Assembly: GCA_021234155.1 (NCBI GenBank)
Contig: JAJEKV010000010.1
Location: 20,670,833-20,734,832, forward strand
Source: Isoetes taiwanensis
Lineage: Eukaryota > Streptophyta > Lycopodiopsida > Isoetales > Isoetaceae
Length of the DNA stretch: 64,000 bases
Reading direction: 5' to 3'
In this document: positions 57,601 to 64,000 of the stretch, one piece after another
Layout: each line of letters starts with the position of its first letter
How positions within the stretch are numbered: the stretch's first letter is position 1
Notes under the pieces: generated by a model
What the model was told of the DNA's origin: nothing
What the model saw: only the letters and a program-made list of their open reading frames with translations
Database searches by the model: none
Made by a program: the position numbers and the translations under genes

Positions 57601-58196
57601 GCACATTGCAACATCAAATTCTTGCAAGTGAAAGCTCAAAAGCAAAACTAGATCAATTTTTGATGTTCACTAGCTACAGAATCACTAGGGGAGGAGATTA
57701 CACACATATTGCAGGTAATAACATGCCTTGCAGTTTGTACTTTGCCAACATCTGAAACAACAATGGCATTAGACATAAGTTTCATTCAACCACGTAAGAT
57801 ATATTTCCAAGACATACCCATCATAAGCTCGCCAACGATGGGCATCATCACTAGTAGTGCAACAAAACAATATGTGCCAACCAACCATGATTTAGATGGT
57901 CACCATGTCAAGTTTAAACCATGTCAAAATCCTATGTGATGGTTCTAACAAGCCATTACTAGTTTTAATGAAGCACTATATAAGAATGAATTTATCTCAT
58001 AAACCACAATCAGATTTAATATATCACTATAACATTTGATAATCAACAATAATAACCACTATAAATTTCGATAAACTACTATGGCATTTGGTTTTATTCT
58101 ACTAAATTAATTCACGCATAGAAAACCACATCTATTGTGGTTTTTGCATGATACGATACTAGTTAAATATAGTAGTTCATTTTTGGGCTCCTTGTG
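54679..58196. mobile_element. CACTA-like non-autonomous element inserted in the Rep-like gene
   Basis: The termini are CACAAGGCCCCCCC (54679) and, inverted, CACAAGGAGCCC (ending 58196). The insert is flanked by the 3-bp duplication TAG (54676-54678 and 58197-58199). Removing the 3518 bases and one TAG joins the two halves of the Rep frame in phase, directly before the HLH motif, which fixes the boundaries exactly. Subterminal regions at both ends contain scattered ACTATA/CCACAAT/TAGTGG motifs. A CAC start, a 3-bp duplication and subterminal motifs fit the CACTA superfamily, though the canonical CACTA pentamer is not kept. No transposase is visible inside. Confidence 0.75.
55503..56860 (-). 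pseudogene. captured or resident gene fragment with telo-box leader
   Basis: On the minus strand, 56860-56642 looks like a promoter/5' UTR: AACCCTAGAGCTCCG and GTTTAGGGTTTTTG, containing AAACCCTA-type telo-boxes common near plant housekeeping starts. It ends at a CTTAG/GTAATA donor. Later pieces are FIHKDPFIIPAKN (56533-56575), YLRLMLSNDVYVGFQ (56110-56180, followed by CCCAG/GTATAA) and DRLHRFLGELAHLPSSMMIG with VLQVTKWISDN before a GTAAGC donor (55503-55610). These resemble exons of a conserved gene I cannot name. Because they lie entirely inside the CACTA-like element, capture by the transposon is likely. Confidence 0.4.
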
Positions 58197-58199
58197 TAG

Positions 58200-58560
58200 A
58201 TTCGACCCATGCTCTGTTGTAACTAATCCTGCATGACAATGTTCAATAAAGAACTCTAGGATATTATCTATCAATTTTGGATCGACATCTGTGTTGCCAA
58301 TGCCTATTGTTATGGACACATCTCCACCAATTGGCCCTTTAGTTTTGTGTTGTTGCTTGTTCTTCCCTTGCTTCTTTGTTCTTTTTCTTCTTTTTTTTTC
58401 TTTGGTTATTTTCAGAATAATCTGTGTCACTTGGGCTAGACATATGAATGCTAATCAAATCTGTATCATCATCTTCAATAACATGTTGCTTTCCTTTTCT
58501 TGTCTGTCTCACAGGACTGGATTCTCTAATATGTTGAGCCTGGGCCTCGTCTGTTTCGTG
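58200..58560 (-). pseudogene. HUH/Rep-like endonuclease, N-terminal part
   Basis: Minus strand: an acidic piece (VIEDDDTDLISIHM, about 58445-58490) and a Lys-run (KKKKKK, about 58380-58410, with a frameshift in the A-run) lead into GGDVSITIGIGNTDVD (58270-58318). The ITIGIG strand is placed like Rep motif I (FTIG/FTLN). A helix, LIDNILEFFIEHCHAGL, and TTEHGSN follow, ending at the insertion point 58200. Motifs I, II and III therefore occur in the correct order across the insertion. The basic stretch could be a nuclear-localisation signal. The start codon was not identified. Confidence 0.55.
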
Positions 58561-59015
58561 CCATCCTTTTCATTGTAATATGTAGACCTATGCATTAAAA
58601 AAACCACACAATTGTGAATAAGTACTAATGCTAGTAATAATATGACTAATAGAAGTAATAGTAGTAATAATGTATGCCATAAAAAGTAATGTAAGTGTGT
58701 TTAATATGCTTATAGCATAAGATTTTTGCATACAAACCTTAGAAATGCCCAATAATGCTAGATATTCAAAGGAAAGTCGAAATGTTGATTTTTAAAGAGT
58801 ATACGTAGCATTTTTTTTATTAACAAAAAACAAAGCAATAAAGTCGTATTTAATTAAAGTGGGACTCATTCCATTCCCATTTTTTTTCCAAACCCAGTTA
58901 GCGAGTCGAGAACAAGAACAATGCAACTGAAACAAAGGAAATTCATTAAAGTTTGAAACCAAAGATCTAGTTGAAAAAGAATTTTTATTAATAAATTGAA
59001 CAGGTACAATGTATT
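58561..59015. other. no gene seen
   Basis: AT-rich, with TAGTAATAATA runs and a T8 run at 58809 followed by ATTAACAAAA, which may be a further poly(A)-end remnant on the minus strand. Confidence 0.4.
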
Positions 59016-59560
59016 TTACATCGGACGCAGAGACCATGGTGGTCTTGCTGTCACTACAGTTACATCATCTTGGTAGGTGGTCCACCTTAGGGGATTAACT
59101 AGCGGCTTCTTCACGCCGGATTTGTAAGCCTTGGGGGCAACTTGAAGGGTGTGGAATGCCTCACGTGGAGGTGCCTCACGAGCTACTCTACCGACCTGTC
59201 CACCCGACTTCTCCACTTTCGCCTCCCGCAGCCTTCCATCGAATATGCTCCTTCCCCAACCTCCGGTGGATGTTATGCAATGCTTGCAAGATGCTTTGAG
59301 CTTCTGGACTTTCTCTTTGTTCTTCCTTTGTTCTTTATCCCGTGGTGTAGCGAGCAACCTCTCGAATTGGCGAGCAACCTTATCCCAAAGGCCGGGCAAG
59401 AGTGTAGCGTGGACCGGGATCCGTGCCCGACGGTATTTCTTCCGCCTTGGCCGGGATCTGTGCCGCTGGAGCGGTCTCTGTGATGCCCGGCGGGGATGCG
59501 TGGCTTTGGTGTCGGATCGTACGTGCACGAACCACCCGGAGCAAGGAGAGTATGATTAAC
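59016..59560 (-). CDS. hypothetical basic protein
   Basis: The minus strand is open for about 170 codons without an ATG near its 5' end (first codon GTG at 59528). It is very Arg/Lys-rich (RPLQRHRSRPRRKKYRRARI). It then has WDKVARQFERLLATPRDKEQ, a coiled RKNKEKVQKLK, CKHC, and an Ala/Arg/Gly-rich end. Overlapping frames on both strands exist because the DNA is GC-rich. The WDKVARQFERL...CKHC part is the most protein-like and could be the N-terminal part of a transposase-type protein. Function unknown. Confidence 0.35.
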
Positions 59561-59659
59561 AATTACGGTGCCATTAGTCAAAGCGAAAAAAAAATGTTGA
59601 AATCAAATTACAATGGAGAACATTCATTCCATACAACCGCATCCAATGGCGTGGGAAGT

Positions 59660-59865
59660 AGTGTCTTTCGACTTCGCGAGTCGAAAGGCCCATAAAAGTG
59701 AAAGTACAACCAGTGCCTTTCTCGACTCGAGAAAGGCCTAGGAAACGCAACGTAGAAGCATTATCATAATAGATTGTGGCTGCATCCAGTCACACAATCA
59801 AACATACAAATGGTCTCATCAACAGGACAAGCATGCCTTTCTCACTCGTGAGTCAAGAAAGGCAT
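59660..59865. repeat. palindromic CTTTCTCGA(CT)CG repeats, 3' flank
   Basis: Three near-palindromes (59665-59687 CTTTCGACTTCGCGAGTCGAA, 59717-59737, 59835-59863) belong to the same family as the intronic copies at 60842-60923 and 63242-63447. Spacings are about 50 and 115 bases. Confidence 0.75.
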
Positions 59866-59959
59866 CAAAACTCAATATACAAGTATATTCATTACAAAAT
59901 GTTCAATACATGTGTTCACGTTTGTTTACAATATTCACACAATTTGACTATCCGGCAGG

Positions 59960-60807
59960 TCACTCTTCTTGTTCACCAAAATATTTGTCGTCCATAGCTT
60001 TCATGATCGCCTTGCTCTCTGGATCGGGTTCCGTGAGGCTCGGATAGTTCCTAATCACATCGGCGACAAGAATGGCAAAGAGGGATTCCGCCAAGACAGG
60101 ACACAATCCGAAGGACAACCACCTATCCGTCTCATATTCTTCAGGTCGATATGGCTTAGCAATGATTGTATTTTGCGCGTTATGATAGCACTTGTAGGCG
60201 GAGTCGTCTATGATCAGCGTGTTGTGTTTGCCATAGTCCTGGAATTGCTCATAAACCCCGGCCCGACCTTTTCACCATTATAGGCTTCCCTTTGTGATGG
60301 CTGGATCGGGTCCCACACATGCTCGACCCTTTTCGCTTCCCCAAACGAACTTGAACTTCAAAACTGAAATGCCGAGAACACCAAGAACATTGACAATATT
60401 TTTCTTTGCCATACAAGACCATATGCCCACTTCGAATCCCCGTTCCAGGCACCATTCAACAATTTCCTTAGCTCTAGGCCTCGGATACACTATTTTATGC
60501 TCCGCTACGGCCTGATCTGCGAGGTGTTAATCTCGGGGACATCTTTATCGTGGTATCTTGCAGCTAATACTCCATTGACGTCAAATATTACAAGCTTGGC
60601 GGGACCAAATTGGATCCCGATTGGGGTTTGGCTCGACCATATTTCGGTTCATCGGGATCCAAATGCGGGATCATTATCTTTTCGGTCCTTTAAAGCCGTG
60701 GCGCGTGTCTTGCTCTAGATTGTCTTTTGGGGAGTGCATTCTCCTCCTCGCGGCGTGAACCGCCGGTATCCAATGACAATGATCCGGAGTCGTTGACATG
60801 GAACTCC
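59960..60807 (-). pseudogene. FCP1/NIF-type HAD phosphatase domain (3' exon), frameshifted
   Basis: This exon starts after a CATTTCAG acceptor (60808) and ends at TGA 59960. HAD motif I is LVIFDVNGVLAARY (about 60550-60595), a DxNGxL variant of the DxDxT nucleophile box known from plant FCP1/NIF-domain proteins. Motif II is GIWSCMAKKN (about 60395-60430). Motif IV is LIIDDSAYKC (60180-60210), the acidic metal-binding pair. The family removes phosphate from Ser/Thr in proteins or acts as TIM50-type import subunits. Lesions: a stop before motif I, a shift at about 60505 and another near 60280. It is the C-terminal end of a longer gene running from 63674. Confidence 0.65.
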
Positions 60808-60841
60808 CTGAAATGATGACATCTGTCAGAAAGGAAACGAG

Positions 60842-60923
60842 TTTTCTCGACTCGCGAGTTGAGAATGAAAAGAAAAGGTATTGAAGGGAACGAGTTTTTC
60901 TCGATTTCGCGAAGTCGAGAAAC
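60842..60923. repeat. two intronic CTCGACTCGCGAG-type palindromes
   Basis: TTTTCTCGACTCGCGAGTTG (60842-60866) and a longer-armed variant with CTCGATTTCGCGAAGTCGAG (60899-60918). They fill a 140-bp intron (60808-60947) bounded by GAG/GTGAGT and TTTCAG. The second starts 24 bases after the donor. Confidence 0.8.
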
Positions 60924-60947
60924 ACCGATAGAGCAAAGTAAACTCAC

Positions 60948-62505
60948 CTCAATCTCGGATTCTCAAGAATGTGTTCGGCAAAGATCCTGGTCTAAACCTT
61001 CGACATTCACGCCTCGTCGCCTTGGTCTCCCCTCGTCCTCGCCGCCTTTACTGCTTCCATTTGTCTTCCTCCCCTTGAAATGCTCATGAAGCGATCCGGT
61101 ATGACCGAATGGTTTCAACCATGTCCTTATTTCCAACCACGGATATAGGTTTCATTCCAAACAAAGATAGCCCCCGAGAGAACAGACCATTCATGTACCA
61201 CTTTCGCGCCACAATTTGATCTTCCTCGACCAAAGCTGGTTATGAAGTACTTGATAACTCTTGGCGGATAGGAATTCTATGTATAGGACCCGCCGCACCA
61301 TCTTTGCCGACCTTGTCCATCGATGGAACATCCTCCATAAATCTGCCCCTTTCCGGGTTCCATCCGCTCTTGAGAGATCATGAACCCGTCGAGATAATGA
61401 TGCTCGCTAGACCACCACTTATCCGGTCTACAAACCGATCTTGAAATCAAAACCAAAACTATGTTGGCAAAGCTTGGTGCCTTCGGCAAGCCAAGTCTAC
61501 ACTCATGATCAAGTTCGTATATATGGAGTACATGATCTTGTTGGTGAAGTTAATATCACCGCCCATTGGGAGACAAGATTGTCCGATTGCCCGGCATGCA
61601 AAAGACAAGGAAACCGAAAGTATCCAGTCGGTCATGTCCGAACCGCCACCACTTGCTCTATGTCGCTTTGTCATAAAAAAAGGGTGGGGTCTTCGATCAT
61701 ATTGATGACAAATAGTGCCACGGGTCCAGTGCAGTTCGGACCACCAAATCCCTTGTGTCCCAAAGTTACCGTAAATGGGGGAGCTATCATCGGCCTTAAA
61801 TGGGACCACCCGAATCCAAGCTTCCTCTTGAAATTGCCATAGCACGCTCGTGTAAAGGAAGGGTTTTGGCGTTACGCCCGACTTGGTGTTGATGTAGGGT
61901 TGACATAGACGGTTCAATTCCTTCATGTCCTCCTCATCAAGGGCAGCCTTTTTCTTGTAATAATCAAAGTCATGGTATTCATTAGATGCAACGTTGCGAA
62001 CTCCGTGATGCCTTCTTCTAACGCATCTTTGCCGCTTTAGGGCGTGGCATAATCCTTTAAGGTCCCGCAGAGTTGTTCCATCCAAGATTACGCCTTGCGG
62101 GTCAAGCGTTTCTTTGTCCGTGAGGCCCTCAGATCCTCTTCATGAACCGCTTTGTCAAACAACTTGGGGTCCGGCACGGATGGAAATTCTCCATTGCCGT
62201 CCCTTCGCCTTGCCTCTTGTCCATTGAGCCCATATCTCAGTCCATTTCTCCCGGCCGCCTCCTTGGTGCTAAGAATGAGGTCATATTGGTCTGAGAGAGA
62301 CTCCCTGCCTTTCCTTGGTGTTCTCTTCTTCTTCTCCTCTTCATCCTCTCCCTCATCATCTTCCTGGCCCTCCAGCAGAACATATCTGCATAGTTTCTCA
62401 AAGGTCTTCCACTTATCCGAGGGAGCCCTGTTTCCTTTAGGACGCTGAGGACAACCCAATGCTTTCCACTGTTGCCTAGCGTGTATGATCTGGTCAGGAT
62501 AAGGG
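60948..62505 (-). pseudogene. middle exon(s) of the FCP1-domain gene, unknown domains
   Basis: Acceptor GAATGCAG at 62506. In phase with exon 1 it reads PYPDQIIHARQQWKALGCP, then KWKTFEKLCRYVLLEGQ and an acidic run (EDDEGEDEEEKKK). After a shift near 62125 comes GVILDGTTLRDLKGLCHALK and YHDFDYYKKKAALDEEDM to NRLCQPYINTKSG. Another shift at about 61745 leads to PVALFVINMIEDPTLFL. DKWWSSEHHYLDGFMISQER (61380-61440) is in a third frame. HFKGRKTNGSSKGGEDEGR leads to the GAG/GTGAGT donor at 60948. I recognise no catalytic domain. A plant-specific protein with a C-terminal phosphatase domain is inferred. At least four frame breaks suggest a pseudogene or poor base quality. Confidence 0.45.
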
Positions 62506-62530
62506 CTGCATTCAGTCAATGTCAGTGATG

Positions 62531-63095
62531 ATTTTAGTGGCGAATATTCGCCAAAAAGCGAATTTTTAGGGATTTTTGAAAATTGCATACGAATGTTGAG
62601 TAGTGTACGTGGCCCATTTATTTTTGGCATATTCGCCCCGAGTTGATAGGAGGCCATCCCGCCAAGAACGTATTCGCCCTGTAATCTAACCTTGATTGGA
62701 GTGGATTCGCCTCCATTCTACACCTTCTTGCCCCAGAGGTATAGTATTCGCCCAAATCAATCCAAGCAAGTGGTTGGAGATGAACTTAAGGTCATTGCAA
62801 AACTTTATGTTATATATTATCTATGTCCAAGATCTTTATTCTTTACTAATTAGTACTTAATATTGTTTTGTGGTTGAAAATTGAGTTTTAAACTAATATG
62901 AGTAGAAGCAAAACAAATAACAAATATGATTTATATTGTGTTTTACTGCCAGTATAATAGTGGTATTTGCCTATAATTCTAGATTATAAAGCTTCAGCAA
63001 GCCTATATTTCTAAACTTTAAAGCTTCAACAACAAACAAATTCGCCAAATAGTTATTAAAAAAAATGGGTAGTTTAGCATATTCGCCACTAAAAC
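62531..63095. mobile_element. MITE-like insertion with ATTCGCC repeats
   Basis: The termini TTTTAGTGGCGAATAT (62532-62547) and its exact inverse (63079-63094) form 16-bp terminal inverted repeats. The sequence between contains at least six further ATTCGCC copies (62545, 62630, 62669, 62708, 62746, 63039). AT-rich with no coding. It lies wholly inside intron 1, close to the acceptor. The target duplication was not resolved. Confidence 0.6.
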
Positions 63096-63241
63096 TAATC
63101 TAATTCTCCTTAGATTCGCCAACCATTCTATATAATTTGCATTGGGAAAATAAATAAAAGCATCCCTGGTCAATGTACCAATGTCAGAGCATGATAGTAT
63201 CTACAAACACCCGAAATAAACAGTAAATAGTAGCCCCGGGG

Positions 63242-63447
63242 TTTCTCGACTCGCGAGTCGAGAAAGTCCCTTGAATGTCTAATTTTCTTTTACTTCTCTA
63301 GGTTTTCTCGACTCGCGAGTCGAGAAAGCTCTGCATCCTTTGATTTTCTGTGTTCCCCTGGCTTTCTCGACTCGCGAGTCGAGAAACCCCAGTGATAATC
63401 GGGAAATGTTAGGATGGTAGGGCTTTCTCGACTCGCGAGTCGAGAAT
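63242..63447. repeat. four-copy perfect palindrome array, about 60-bp period
   Basis: Four copies of a 24-bp sequence with the perfect palindromic core CTCGACTCGCGAGTCGAG start at 63242, 63304, 63363 and 63424 (spacings 62, 59 and 61). The 35-38 bases between copies are unrelated to one another. The last copy differs at one terminal base. It lies in intron 1, with the first copy (in the direction of transcription) 24 bases after the donor. Confidence 0.9.
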
Positions 63448-63471
63448 GGAAAGAATCAGAGAGTTATTTAC

Positions 63472-63674
63472 CTTACGTAGCTGGCACTCGCTGCTATTGT
63501 GTTCTGGCAGTGGCTAATGCTGGCCAGTTCGGTTGCTGGCGTCTCCGCTGAAAGAACTCTGCACTCTCGCTTGGCATATCTATCCTTGATCCTTTGCGGC
63601 ACCTCCTTCTCCGTCTGCAATACTTGCGCCGCCCTCACTGAATGCTGACCGTCCACGTGGCACAAGGCACCCAA
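63472..63674 (-). CDS. first recognised exon of the FCP1-domain gene
   Basis: The minus-strand frame is open from about 63674 to the AAG/GTAAAT donor at 63472, giving HVDGQHSVRAAQVLQTEKEV, PQRIKDRYAKRECRVLSAET and a Ser/Ala/Thr-rich end. No ATG is seen in frame, so the true start lies upstream or in another exon. The phase matches the next exon at 62505. No domain is recognised. Its role is unknown. Confidence 0.4.
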
Positions 63675-64000
63675 AATTATAACACTGCATGGTTTTTCCC
63701 ATGGTTATGACTAGAAAACTATTCTAGAAAACCAAGGCATGTTTGTGGGTTGATATCATTAAAAACCATATGTGACTAAACTAATGGATTTTCTTGTAAG
63801 GTTTGTTATGATGGTATTATGACATGGTAATTGCAAATAGTGTGTTTGTAGAGTTTGTCAAAGTGGTATTACATGTTGGTAAGTTGATGTGGTATATTAT
63901 AGTGTTTTAAGGGTATAGCTTGTGCATGTGGAATAATAAGATGGTTGTGGATGTGGTTTAATATAGTGCTCTATTTATGTGATTTTATAAAGTGGTTGAT
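63675..64000. other. AT-rich tail, no gene seen
   Basis: Contains repeated TGGTATTA, TATAGTG and TGTGGT words similar in style to the subterminal parts of the CACTA-like element, read on the opposite strand. Whether it is the end of a related element beyond the window cannot be judged. Confidence 0.35.

Larger units (their letters stand above)
62506..63471 (-). other. intron 1 of the FCP1-domain gene (966 bp)
   Basis: The donor AAG/GTAAAT (63472/63471) and acceptor TGCAG/CCC (62506) join phase 2 to phase 1, and the reading frame continues across. The intron holds the four-copy palindrome array (63242-63447) near its 5' end and a MITE (62531-63095) 24 bases before its 3' end. It has no other recognised content. 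Confidence 0.6.

Noticed and set aside
59142-59695. Several plus-strand frames of 90-136 codons
   Set aside because: They mirror the GC-rich minus-strand ORF, which has the more protein-like composition.
63242-63447. A CRISPR array
   Set aside because: The spacing looks similar, but the window is plant nuclear DNA, the repeats are perfect palindromes inside a spliced intron, and no cas gene is present.

Overview
The window looks like nuclear DNA of a land plant with a large, repeat-filled genome. A fern or other non-angiosperm is a guess, not a demonstration. The evidence is an intact-looking Ty1/copia element with an initiator-Met tRNA primer site, L1-type LINE fragments with DUF4283-like ORF1, poly(A) and microsatellite-tailed retroposons, Mutator-like transposase sequence, GT-AG introns and a plant-style PEBP gene. 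Nothing prokaryotic or organellar was seen. Only one gene, the PEBP gene at 47049-47870, reads cleanly from start to stop. Almost every other coding stretch carries frameshifts or stops, caused by decay, by sequencing error, or by both.

Layout. 1-9 kb: AT-rich repeats, a SINE-like remnant, two diverged copies of a 0.4-kb repeat, and a minus-strand LINE remnant. 9-15 kb: coding-like but broken minus-strand sequence that I cannot name, with a CT-rich tract. 15-18 kb: short repeats, a LINE ORF1 remnant and a pentamer-tailed SINE end. 18-24.3 kb: a complete copia element (752/740-bp LTRs, target duplication CATAA) with a nested SINE-like insertion in its RNase H region. 24.6-26.1 kb: LINE ORF1 and a (CTAT)n-tailed SINE-like copy. 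27.3-33.5 kb: a broken transposon-type gene family with a 59-bp minisatellite in an apparent intron. 34-42.9 kb: small unknown genes and gene remnants. 42.9-46.7 kb: a broken Mutator-like transposase gene between GC-rich arrays of opposite orientation. 47.0-47.9 kb: PEBP gene with a predicted signal peptide. 48.4-53.1 kb: three palindromic non-coding elements. 53.4-58.6 kb: a gene for a HUH/Rep-like endonuclease, split by a 3.5-kb CACTA-like insertion whose removal restores the frame. 59.0-63.7 kb: a long broken minus-strand gene ending in an FCP1/NIF-type HAD phosphatase domain, with palindromic repeats confined to its introns and 3' flank.

The genes do not form a pathway. The PEBP gene is probably the only host gene likely to be active. 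The rest records successive mobile-element insertions. The most unusual items are the HUH/Rep gene with its dated insertion, the intronic palindrome array with roughly 60-bp spacing, the nested-palindrome element at 48.5-49.0 kb and the apparently secreted PEBP.
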